Below are positions 56,701-63,444 of a stretch of DNA of 64,000 bases, one piece after another. A program made the position numbers and the translations under genes. The stretch's first letter is position 1. Each line of letters begins with the position of its first letter. The notes under the pieces were generated by a model, which saw nothing but the letters and a program-made list of their open reading frames with translations, made no database searches and was not told the origin of the DNA. The stretch comes from Caryophanales bacterium (GTDB taxonomy: Bacteria > Bacillota_I > Bacilli_A > Izemoplasmatales > UBA1188), in the NCBI GenBank assembly GCA_020633845.1, contig JACKCW010000001.1, positions 297,011 to 361,010 on the forward strand, written 5' to 3'.

Positions 56701-56948
56701 ATAACGAAGAAGCGGGAACAATTACTTTTTCATCTGACGAGTTTTTTTCCTATGCTGTCATATACACTAATAATCAAACTCCGGTATGGCTCACGATTCT
56801 CTATATCTTTATTGCCTTAGTTTTATCTTTTACGTTTATCATCGGCATTTTCTTTGTTTTGTATAAAAAGGATAAAGACACCGAAGAAAAATTCTTCCCT
56901 TGGCTTAAAAAGAAGTTCAGTTTCTTAAAGAAAAAAACACATAATTAA
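53760..56948 (+). CDS. BspA-like leucine-rich-repeat surface protein
   Basis: A 1062-residue exported protein. The signal peptide spans residues 1-38, with probable cleavage after PVSA. About residues 60-400 are LRR_5/BspA-type repeats of roughly 23 residues, with the theme SIGxxAFxxCxxLTSIxIPSSVT. About residues 470-860 hold a linker and four or five Listeria-Bacteroides (Flg_new/InlB B-like) repeats with GYTFxGWYSD and TLYAKW. Near the C-terminus a beta-rich domain is followed by one membrane helix (about 1012-1035) and a Lys-rich cytoplasmic tail, so it is anchored by a helix, not LPXTG. Such proteins bind host or microbial surfaces. Nearly identical repeat units (for example at 54833 and 54902) suggest recent duplication. 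The ribosome site GAGGTGAG is good. Confidence 0.9.
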   Translation: MKLFESRKKFFPKLLLGFLIVSAFLCGIMNIPKKPVSADEICTPLSDLTYTLFDDNNTIRIDGTTTTLTSIILPDSYSTDGKDYSVTIIGNGAFQNQTSLTSISLPDSLTTIEIMAFYNTGISSIILPSSITSIGGNAFNFCTHLTSINIENTSITAISSSTFSYCYLLSSITIPNTVTSIGDYAFQDCKALASLTVPDSVTSIGENAFALCEGLTSVNILGNNLTSIGDYAFGYCSKLTTINIPTSITAISDFAFYACDSLNNIVLPDTISSIGNQAFYGCSNLTYLVIPSSVMSIGDYALSCCGLTSIVIPSSVISIGENAFNRDASLESVSLPNSISEIKNNTFASCISLKYVNIPSSVTSIGEKAFYYCRSLASLTVPSSVTSIGPSAFSICNSLKTLRVESLTPPTLDSDDAIGFYTDAVVVPRQSLEAYKAADNWLTNADKLYADYYIIIYKDSNENVIHTSYIAYGESDNYITDHEISHYTFTGWDKDVTDVKSDITTSEVWSPDSYTITYNLNGGTNSTSNPSSYVYNSLTINLSDPAKEGYTFLGWYSDGAFENHAPSILIGSQGNKTFYAKWGINQYTISFNSNGGSEVSSISGNYGSDVTAPIDPAKEGYAFSGWYSDSDLSDSYTFSTIPSSSLTLYAKWSINEYTITYVLNEGTNNALNPSTYTVVSEDIDLSDPVKAGYTFIGWYSDSTLENPVSSIASGSVGNKTLYAKWNINEYIISFNSNGGSHIADISGNYGTEVSSPADPTRAGYTFFGWYSDSALTAAYTFSAIPSTDTFLYAKWDINQYTISFNTNGGSSIADITMDYNSSVSLPSNPTRDGYMFNGWSKAIPSLMPSENVTIEAYWLKYTTISEIGQATGLAGSVEGIANENAEISVVINTMDIKDVSKTEQALLETAAKDTLNTRKFSSLFLDINLILKEEEKGDEYLRESDSPLTFTITLPSECTGYDNYIVVSLHNGQTSIVDSQYNEEAGTITFSSDEFFSYAVIYTNNQTPVWLTILYIFIALVLSFTFIIGIFFVLYKKDKDTEEKFFPWLKKKFSFLKKKTHN

Positions 56949-56984
56949 TCGACAAATTTCTTTGCAATAATAATTAAGTCGATG

Positions 56985-56993
56985 TGTTATAAT
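56985..56993 (+). promoter_or_regulatory. Extended -10 promoter of the gene at 57025
   Basis: TGTTATAAT, as before ftsY and the HAD gene. The nearest -35-like TTGCAA (56962-56967) is 20 bases away. Confidence 0.5.
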
Positions 56994-57024
56994 TAATTAA
57001 CAAAACAAAACGGAGGCTTTACTT

Positions 57025-57426
57025 ATGAGTTCAGGTGGGTCATTTTTAAGTGCACTTTTAAAGGTGGGCGAAAATATTGGCAAAAGTAATGACGCCAGCC
57101 CTTTTAAAAGATTTATTTACTCGCTTCTTATTTATATTATTTTAGGTTTATTTATTGGTTCTGTTTACTGGCTGATGGCGCTTGTCGGTGGAAACTCATC
57201 ATCAAGTAACGCGGTTGCGGTAATCGTCGGAGTAATATTTGCAGCTTTCTTAGCAATCACGACGGGAATTGAAGCTATTTTCTCGGTCATATATCAAATA
57301 GCCATTTTTATTCAGTCGATTAAGCATTTCAAAGAAGGACCTTTCTGGTCAGTAATGTCAATTATCGTCTCTTTGGTTTATTTTGGAGTTGCGGTAGTAT
57401 TATTTAAAGTTCTAATTTTAAAATAG
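57025..57426 (+). CDS. Small membrane protein of unknown function
   Basis: A 133-residue protein I do not recognise. It begins with a Ser/Gly-rich cytoplasmic stretch (residues 1-28) and has three long hydrophobic segments (about 29-52, 62-95 and 108-131), the middle one long enough for a helical hairpin. The middle contains GGNSSSSNAVAVIVG. AACGGAGG is a good ribosome site. It is flanked by the LRR protein gene and by the decayed nuclease fragment and is probably monocistronic. Confidence 0.7.
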   Translation: MSSGGSFLSALLKVGENIGKSNDASPFKRFIYSLLIYIILGLFIGSVYWLMALVGGNSSSSNAVAVIVGVIFAAFLAITTGIEAIFSVIYQIAIFIQSIKHFKEGPFWSVMSIIVSLVYFGVAVVLFKVLILK

Positions 57427-57447
57427 TTAATTTGCAAATTTCTATAG

Positions 57448-57510
57448 GAAAATACCACCATACTAATTTACGGAAACGGCGATCCTAACGTTATTGATTC
57501 CGCTTCTTAA
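57448..57510 (+). pseudogene. 3' remnant of a second endonuclease I-like lipoprotein gene
   Basis: In frame from 57448 to the TAA at 57508-57510, the sequence encodes 20 residues ending ILIYGNGDPNVIDSAS. The intact nuclease gene downstream ends LIFSSGDPNVLDASS. Twelve bases (GATCCTAACGTT) are identical, and both end with a stop at the same place. A TAG stop lies directly before the fragment and nothing upstream matches. It is best explained as the tail of a tandem copy whose front has been deleted. Confidence 0.7.
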
Positions 57511-57517
57511 TAATTAT

Positions 57518-57545
57518 AAAAAGAGGCACGGAGGTGTCTCTTTTT
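57518..57545 (+). terminator. Terminator upstream of the nuclease gene
   Basis: AAAAAGAGGCAC-GGAG-GTGTCTCTTTTT, twelve pairs with one G-U, and a T-run. It lies just after the nuclease remnant, as a terminator of the lost copy would. Confidence 0.88.
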
Positions 57546-57597
57546 CATTGTTTTGTTTTATAATGAATTTAGTAATAAATTTATTGGGGACTGTATT

Positions 57598-58554
57598 ATG
57601 AAAAAAATATATGGTTTATTTATTTTGATAGTGATGTCGTTTTTACTGGTTGGTTGCAAGACTTCCTCTATAACCACTCTTTCTCCTTCAGTGACTATCC
57701 CTTTAAATCAAAATACCGCCACCACATCAATATCTATTGATTGGGCGGCTGTTTCTTACTACAGTTCTTTAGAGGGTAGCGATGATATAATCACTGATAT
57801 GGCCCTCCTTCTAAGAGATACCATATCCTACGTGAGTTATGGGGACGCTAGATATAATTATGCCATAGATTCTAAAACCGGATTTCAATATATTTTATAT
57901 GATACATCCGGGACAAACGTTCCGCTTACTTGGGGAGATGGTGGCGCCATTGATACCGATGATAACGGGGTGGCCGACTACTATGTTGATAGAGAACACA
58001 TCTGGGCCTGCAACGACATGAGAATCATGCCGGTAAACAAAGATAGAACTTTAGATAGTTATGTCGGCTTTACTATAAACGACGGAACATTTGAATATCG
58101 GCCGGATAATTCTAGTAGGGGACACTTTAGTGATCTTTTTAATCTTTGGAATGCCGTAAGATCAGTTAACCAAAAACTTCACTCAGACCACTTTTTTGGG
58201 GAAACCGGGACGATAGGGGCGCCTAATTTATCCGGAAGCATCTTTTATCCCGGGGATGAATATAGAGGCGATATTGCGAGAAGTCTATTCTATATGACCT
58301 TAATGTATCCTTATTTAACCTTAGTTGACGAAGATAGTGAGAACGCTAACGAAGGAACTATTTATTACGGCTTTTTAAATATTCTTCTTGAATGGAATAG
58401 GGAAGATCCGGTATCGGAAGAAGAGATAGAAAGAAACGAAACGATATATGAAACCCAAGGAAACAGAAATCCTTTTATTGACTTTTATGATGAAGATATC
58501 GTCGCTCTTATATTTTCATCAGGAGATCCTAACGTTCTTGACGCCTCTTCGTAA
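57598..58554 (+). CDS. Endonuclease I-family lipoprotein nuclease
   Basis: A probable secreted, membrane-anchored nuclease of 318 residues. The lipobox LVGC lies near residue 20 after a hydrophobic signal. The conserved endonuclease I core is visible: YYVDREHIWACNDM (the REH active-site segment), SRGHFSDLFNLWNAVRSVN, RGDIARSLFYMTLMYP, and the family end ILLEWNREDPVSEEE...RNETIYETQGNRNPFIDF. Such enzymes degrade extracellular DNA or RNA for nucleotide uptake. An upstream frame to 57553 has no ribosome site and would bury the signal peptide, so the ATG at 57598 is chosen. The 3' end is duplicated upstream as a remnant. Confidence 0.9.
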   Translation: MKKIYGLFILIVMSFLLVGCKTSSITTLSPSVTIPLNQNTATTSISIDWAAVSYYSSLEGSDDIITDMALLLRDTISYVSYGDARYNYAIDSKTGFQYILYDTSGTNVPLTWGDGGAIDTDDNGVADYYVDREHIWACNDMRIMPVNKDRTLDSYVGFTINDGTFEYRPDNSSRGHFSDLFNLWNAVRSVNQKLHSDHFFGETGTIGAPNLSGSIFYPGDEYRGDIARSLFYMTLMYPYLTLVDEDSENANEGTIYYGFLNILLEWNREDPVSEEEIERNETIYETQGNRNPFIDFYDEDIVALIFSSGDPNVLDASS

Positions 58555-58565
58555 GTAACATTATA

Positions 58566-58574
58566 TGATATAAT
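58566..58574 (+). promoter_or_regulatory. Extended -10 promoter of the DUF2079 operon
   Basis: TGATATAAT with no good -35 box. The predicted start near 58581 almost coincides with the ATG at 58583, and no ribosome site precedes that ATG, so the message may be leaderless. Confidence 0.5.
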
Positions 58575-58582
58575 AAAAATAG

Positions 58583-60379
58583 ATGATGAAAGATATTAAA
58601 GAAAGATTTAAAACCACATTTTCCTTTGACAGAATTATACCGAGATTGATTGCATCTTGGCTTTTTTTCGCATTTATTCTCGTGGCTAAATATAATGACT
58701 TTATTGAACTGGCTTTTGCGCAGGATATGAAATTATATGTGGCGGCTATTATTTGTGTTTCTCTTTTTATTATCTTTTCGCTTCCCGCTTTTTTCTTATA
58801 TAAAATTCATACCGATTCCTGGGTCTTACTGATAGTATCTTTTTTCTTGATTCTATCTTGGCTCGCTTTTGGCGTTGACGGAACTGAAGATACTTTAAAA
58901 GTTCTGCCGATGGTCATTATATTTATCTTTGTGGCAGTGTATTTTTATTTTAAAAATAAAGAATTTTTTCTTTCTCATACCCCCAAAAGACGAACCGTCA
59001 TTATTGTATGTTCTCTTTTCGCATTAATTTCTTTTCTCTTTTCGGCTACTACTCTTGTTTTTAGATATGAAACATATTCGTCTCCGAACTATGATTTCGG
59101 TATCTTCGCGAATATATTTTACAATCTAAAAACAAAAGGTCTCCCGCTTGCAAGCAGCGAAAGAGATATGATTATGTCACATTTCAATGTTCATATCTCG
59201 CCGATTTTTTATCTGATACTGCCGATATATTTAATCTTCCCATATGCCATAACAATTCAAATCATTCAACCGCTCTTTATCAGCCTTTCGATGATTCCGC
59301 TTCTTTTAATTTTGAAGCATTATAATTTCTCTCATTGGCACACTATCTTAATCGCGGCGCTGTTTGCTTTCTTCCCGGCGCTTACTACCTCCGGGTATTA
59401 TGATTTCCACGAAAACTGCCTTTTAGTTTTACCGCTTATGTTTATGTTTTTCTTTTTAGAGAAGAAGAAGTATCCTTTAATGTATGTCGCATCTTTACTA
59501 GTTCTATCGGTTAAAGAAGACGCCGCTATCTATATTTTCATCTTTGGTATTTACTTGATTCTTTCAAAAAAATCTTATGTGCACGGAGCGATTCTTTCTA
59601 TTCTTTCTGTTGGTTATTTCTTCGCTGCCATCTCTATTTTAAATAGTTCCGGTGCCGGAGCGATGACTTATAGGTATGGTAATTTAATCTTAAACAGTTC
59701 CGACGGTATTTTAGGAGCTATTAAAACAATCTTCCTAAATCCCGGTTATGCTTTAAGCACGATCTTCACAACTTCCGCTTCATCCTGGGATAAAGTTGTA
59801 TATTTCATCGAAATGTTCCTGCCTCTTGCCTTTATTCCGTTTATGATAAAGAAACCGGCCAGACTAGTTCTTTTAGTGCCGGTACTTTTGAATCTTTTAA
59901 CTAACTATATTTATCAATATAATATTTTCTTCCAATACAATTATGGTATCTCGGCTTTTCTTTTCTATCTGCTTATTATAAATTTAAGCGAGATAAAAGA
60001 AGAGACAAGAGGAACTATTTTAAGCATAGCCTCAGGCGCAACCGCTATTCTTTATATTTGCCTCGCGCTCGGCTTTTCTATCTATTACGTAAGAACCTAT
60101 ATCAATTATCACGACTACTATGAAGGCATCAGTGAAGTCTTAGAAATTATCCCTGATGATGCCTCCGTAAGTGCCCCTTCTTATTATGTCGCTCACCTCG
60201 CAAATAGAGATGAAATTTATGAAGTCTCTTATCACGGAAACGTCCCGGATGTGGACTATGTCGTTCTTTCGAGCAGAGACACTCTTACGGAAAGCCGGAT
60301 TAATATTTATGAAGGATACGGTTACACCATTATCGCCGATGCTTCCGGCGTCGTGATTCTTCAAAGTCCTTCGGCTTAG
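58583..60379 (+). CDS. DUF2079 multi-pass membrane protein
   Basis: A 598-residue integral membrane protein with about eleven hydrophobic segments. FRYETYSSPNYDFGIFANIFYNL and SHFNVHISPIFYLILPIY match the DUF2079 pattern, in which an acidic residue in the first external loop resembles GT-C glycosyltransferases. The C-terminal 80 residues form an extracellular domain (IPDDASVSAPSYYVAHLANR and onward), also usual for the family. The function is unproven; glycosyl or polyprenyl-sugar transfer to surface polymers is plausible. The start is one of two adjacent ATG codons. GNAT, methyltransferase and DUF3737 genes follow closely. Confidence 0.85.
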   Translation: MMKDIKERFKTTFSFDRIIPRLIASWLFFAFILVAKYNDFIELAFAQDMKLYVAAIICVSLFIIFSLPAFFLYKIHTDSWVLLIVSFFLILSWLAFGVDGTEDTLKVLPMVIIFIFVAVYFYFKNKEFFLSHTPKRRTVIIVCSLFALISFLFSATTLVFRYETYSSPNYDFGIFANIFYNLKTKGLPLASSERDMIMSHFNVHISPIFYLILPIYLIFPYAITIQIIQPLFISLSMIPLLLILKHYNFSHWHTILIAALFAFFPALTTSGYYDFHENCLLVLPLMFMFFFLEKKKYPLMYVASLLVLSVKEDAAIYIFIFGIYLILSKKSYVHGAILSILSVGYFFAAISILNSSGAGAMTYRYGNLILNSSDGILGAIKTIFLNPGYALSTIFTTSASSWDKVVYFIEMFLPLAFIPFMIKKPARLVLLVPVLLNLLTNYIYQYNIFFQYNYGISAFLFYLLIINLSEIKEETRGTILSIASGATAILYICLALGFSIYYVRTYINYHDYYEGISEVLEIIPDDASVSAPSYYVAHLANRDEIYEVSYHGNVPDVDYVVLSSRDTLTESRINIYEGYGYTIIADASGVVILQSPSA

Positions 60380-60389
60380 GAGAATTAAG

Positions 60390-61238
60390 ATGCTTAAAGA
60401 AGCCAGCGAAAAAGATATCGAAAATTACGTAGATTATATTTATAATCTTTCTACCGATATGACTAAATCCGGTTATCCGACATTTGCGGACGGGATTAAA
60501 ACAAAAGACGATTTCATCCGCTTTTCTAAAGCGTCTTTTAAACATAAGAACGAGAAAATTCTTTTATACCTTATAAATGATGAGGTGAAAGGCTGGATAC
60601 ACTATTACTATCTTGAAGAAGATAAATACCTGACGACTTTTTCTTTTGAAGCAGAAGAAAAACTAGATGAGATGCTTAATGAGTTCTATAGCCTCATGAA
60701 AGAAGAATTTAAAGGTTATACCTTGTGGATTGGCTTATCTAATAACTGCATAAACGGAATAAAATTTCTTAAAGACCATGATTTTTCCTTAATTGAAGAG
60801 TCTTTTAATTTGACCTTTGATTTTTCTTTATATGAACCTCTTTTACACAGCCCTAATATCGAAAGACTAAAGAAAAGTGAATTCAGTGAATTTAAAAAGC
60901 TTCATGATAAGTGCGACATGTATTGGGATAGCGACCATATAATGAACAAGTTCGATTCCTGGAATATTTTCGTTTATCGGGAAAATAATGAGATAAAGGC
61001 TCAAATCTATTTTATCGATGAAAAGATCATGCTAGAAATATTCGGCGTCGACTTTAAGGAATCATTTAATGAAGAAATATATAAAAATTTAATCATCAAG
61101 TGTTTAAATGAAGGGAAGAAGCAAAACTCTTCGTATATCAATTATTTTGTGGAAGACTATGAAGTACCCATACTTTTACCGCTCGGGTTTAAAAATATCG
61201 GTAAGTATCAATGTTTCAACAAAAAGATGGAGGAATAA
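60390..61238 (+). CDS. GNAT-family N-acetyltransferase, two-domain
   Basis: A 282-residue cytoplasmic protein that looks like two tandem GNAT folds. The N-terminal half has VKGWIHYYYLEEDKYLTTF (the beta4 region) and NGIKFLKDHDFSLIEES, the last being the usual GNAT end. The C-terminal half repeats the pattern with NEIKAQIYFIDEKIMLEIFGVDF and LPLGFKNIGKYQCF. The acetyl-CoA loop of the first half is weak, so one half may be inactive. The substrate is unknown. It has a GGAG ribosome site and is co-transcribed with its neighbours. Confidence 0.72.
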   Translation: MLKEASEKDIENYVDYIYNLSTDMTKSGYPTFADGIKTKDDFIRFSKASFKHKNEKILLYLINDEVKGWIHYYYLEEDKYLTTFSFEAEEKLDEMLNEFYSLMKEEFKGYTLWIGLSNNCINGIKFLKDHDFSLIEESFNLTFDFSLYEPLLHSPNIERLKKSEFSEFKKLHDKCDMYWDSDHIMNKFDSWNIFVYRENNEIKAQIYFIDEKIMLEIFGVDFKESFNEEIYKNLIIKCLNEGKKQNSSYINYFVEDYEVPILLPLGFKNIGKYQCFNKKMEE

Positions 61239-61241
61239 TAA

Positions 61242-61922
61242 ATGGATATCAAAAAAGAAAATGCTAAACTAATTGAATTCTGGGATCAGATGTTTAAAGA
61301 TAGAGAGCCTATGGCTATCGAAAAATCAGACTTTGATGAAAACGATAAACTAATCGGATATTTAAAAGATTTGGGAAATAAAAGCGAAAATATAATGGAT
61401 ATCGGGACTGGGCCGGGCTACGCTCTTCTTGCGATTGCAACATTACTGGACAAACCGAAGAAATTATACGGAATAGACGCATCAGCCTCATCTATCTTAT
61501 TAGCTCAGGAAACCGCCCTAAAGTCGGGTTTAAAAGGCATTCAGTTTGCCCAAAAAAATGCCGAGGACTTAAAAGAGATTCCTCCGCTTTCTTATGATCT
61601 CATTATTTGTTCTAACACATTAGACGTTGTTCCATACGACACCTCAAAAGCGATAATTGAAGAGATAAAAAGAATATTAAAAAAAGGAGGGACTCTCCTT
61701 CTTAAAATTAACTTTTATCTCAACAAAGAACTGATTGAAAGATTAAAAATGGAAGAGATAGATAAAAATACTTACACCATGAATGGTATAATTAGAGGCA
61801 TGAATCTGACGAACGAAGAGTGGATAAAAAGATTTAGCGGGTTTTCTTTAATAAAAACTGATGAATACGAAAGAATTCCAAATGGTCCGAAGGATAGAAT
61901 TATTATTTTAAAAAAGGAATAA
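61242..61922 (+). CDS. Class I SAM-dependent methyltransferase
   Basis: A 226-residue methyltransferase. MDIGTGPGYALLAIA is the SAM-binding loop (about residues 47-61), YGIDASASSILLAQ is motif II, and LIICSNTLDVVPY and LKKGGTLLLKINF are motifs IV-V. It resembles the Methyltransf_11/25 group that acts on small molecules. The substrate is unknown. It lies three bases after the GNAT gene and three bases before the DUF3737 gene, so the operon is tight. Confidence 0.85.
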   Translation: MDIKKENAKLIEFWDQMFKDREPMAIEKSDFDENDKLIGYLKDLGNKSENIMDIGTGPGYALLAIATLLDKPKKLYGIDASASSILLAQETALKSGLKGIQFAQKNAEDLKEIPPLSYDLIICSNTLDVVPYDTSKAIIEEIKRILKKGGTLLLKINFYLNKELIERLKMEEIDKNTYTMNGIIRGMNLTNEEWIKRFSGFSLIKTDEYERIPNGPKDRIIILKKE

Positions 61923-61925
61923 AGA

Positions 61926-62777
61926 ATGAAATACGAAAATACTAAATATGATAAAGAAAGATCCTTATATGGAATTAAAAAATCACAAATAGAAAACTGT
62001 GATTTTTCCGGAAAGGAAGACGGAGAATCTCCTCTTAAAGAATGTGAAGAAATAAATGTATTAAACACTTCCTTTAATCTTCGTTACCCGCTTTGGCACC
62101 TAACCTTCTCGACGATTGATTTATGTGATTTTAAAGAAAACGCCAGGGCCGCTTTATGGTACGGAAAAGACATAGTCTTATCTAATCTTTCGGTGAATAG
62201 CGTCAAGTTCATGAGAGAATGTGAAGACATATGTATCAAGATGTCAGACTTTACAAGCGAAGAATTCGGCTGGATGTCTAAAAATATTGAAATAAGCGAT
62301 TCATATATTGATTCTTTATATGCCTTTTTAAATTCTAAAGACATAGTTTTAAAAAACATCCGTTTTGCGGGTAAATACTCTTTTCAATACATGGAAAACG
62401 TCTTTATCGAAAATTCCACTATTGAGGGAAGAGACGCTTTCTGGCACGCGAAGAATGTGACGGTAATCAATTCGATTATTTCAGGCGAATATCTCGCTTG
62501 GCATTCTGAGAATCTAAGGTTAGTTAATTGTCATATTAAAGGCACGCAGCCATTATGTTATGCTAAAAACTTGATACTAGAAAATTGCACGATGGATGGG
62601 GCTGACGGAGCTTTTGAGTACTCAACTATTAACGCTAAAATCATCGGAAAGATAGAGAGCGTTTTTAACCCGACAGAAGGCACTATTGAAGCGGATGAAA
62701 TCGGAAATGTTATCCTTGACTCAGCTAAAAAGCCGGGCATCGTTAACATTATTGATCATTCAAAAGAATCATTTTAA
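61926..62777 (+). CDS. DUF3737 right-handed beta-helix protein
   Basis: A 283-residue protein with pectate-lyase-like parallel beta-helix repeats of about 20 residues: short strands such as IVLSNLSVNSV, IEISDSYIDSL, IVLKNIRFAG and VTVINSIISGE recur with aromatic and Asn positions. No signal peptide is present, so it acts in the cytoplasm. DUF3737 proteins are common in gut Bacillota and have no known activity. The LYGIKKSQIENCDFSG start is typical. It ends the operon that began at 58583 and overlaps the convergent Crp/Fnr gene by nine bases. Confidence 0.82.
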   Translation: MKYENTKYDKERSLYGIKKSQIENCDFSGKEDGESPLKECEEINVLNTSFNLRYPLWHLTFSTIDLCDFKENARAALWYGKDIVLSNLSVNSVKFMRECEDICIKMSDFTSEEFGWMSKNIEISDSYIDSLYAFLNSKDIVLKNIRFAGKYSFQYMENVFIENSTIEGRDAFWHAKNVTVINSIISGEYLAWHSENLRLVNCHIKGTQPLCYAKNLILENCTMDGADGAFEYSTINAKIIGKIESVFNPTEGTIEADEIGNVILDSAKKPGIVNIIDHSKESF

Positions 62778-63374
62778 ATAAACGATTTTATGTAAATCGT
62801 AATCAATTAATCCCTCGCTCTTCATTCTTTGAAGTTCTCTTGAAAGACTAGGCCTATTTAATCCTAAAAAAAGAGCGAGTTTTTCTTTGGTCATATTTAA
62901 GTATATGACTTTGGACTTACTCTTCTTCATCTCTTCTTTTAAATAAAACAGGATTTTTTCTTTTATTGAAGGTTGTCCGAGAAGTTTAATCCGATATTGG
63001 TGAGAAACATTTCTTAAGGAAATATATTTCAAATAATTCATTAGGAAAATATTGTTTACCAAAAGAAGTTTAAGAAAATCTTTATTATTAATAAACATAA
63101 TCTCGGAGTTTTCTTCCGCTTTTATTGATCCCGGGAGAATCTTTTTAGAAAGAATAGCGAGGCTATCCGCAAATATTTCTCCTTTTTCTATTCTTTGAAT
63201 TTCAAATGAAAACCCGTCGATAGTGGAAGAGGTTATTAAAACCGAACCGCTTATAACGATACCGATTTCTTCAATAATATCTCCTTCAAGATAAATATCT
63301 TGATTCTTTTTAAAACATATATTCTTATAAGGAACGTTAATAATAACGTCTTTCAATAAATCTATCTCTACCAT
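62769..63374 (-). CDS. Crp/Fnr-family transcriptional regulator
   Basis: A 201-residue regulator. The N-terminal cupin domain (about residues 15-110) has VISGSVLITS and IEKGEIFADSLAIL; the long dimer helix follows; the C-terminal winged helix has MTKEKLALFLGLNRPSLSRELQRMKSEGLI. The N-terminus lacks the Cys cluster of Fnr, and the ligand is unknown. Relatives of this shape near transporter genes often respond to small nutrients or heme. AGGAGG precedes the ATG at 63374, and a perfect palindrome starts within this site, pointing to autorepression. It diverges from a substrate-binding lipoprotein gene. Confidence 0.9.
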   Translation of the reverse strand: MVEIDLLKDVIINVPYKNICFKKNQDIYLEGDIIEEIGIVISGSVLITSSTIDGFSFEIQRIEKGEIFADSLAILSKKILPGSIKAEENSEIMFINNKDFLKLLLVNNIFLMNYLKYISLRNVSHQYRIKLLGQPSIKEKILFYLKEEMKKSKSKVIYLNMTKEKLALFLGLNRPSLSRELQRMKSEGLIDYDLHKIVYLK

Positions 63375-63384
63375 TTAAGCCTCC

Positions 63385-63400
63385 TGTAACATATGTTACA
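63385..63400. promoter_or_regulatory. Perfect 16-bp palindrome, likely Crp/Fnr operator
   Basis: TGTAACATATGTTACA equals its own reverse complement. It adjoins the ribosome site of the regulator and covers the -35 region of the divergent promoter, whose TATAAT is at 63407-63412. Binding here would most simply repress both genes. Confidence 0.72.
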
Positions 63401-63444
63401 TATTATTATAATCGAAAATGATAATATTTAATAGAGGTGAAAAA

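Noticed and set aside
53760..56948. Repeated 20-30 base units that could look like a CRISPR array or VNTR between genes
   Set aside because: They lie inside one long open frame, keep the codon phase and encode LRR_5 and Flg_new repeats; spacers are not unique.
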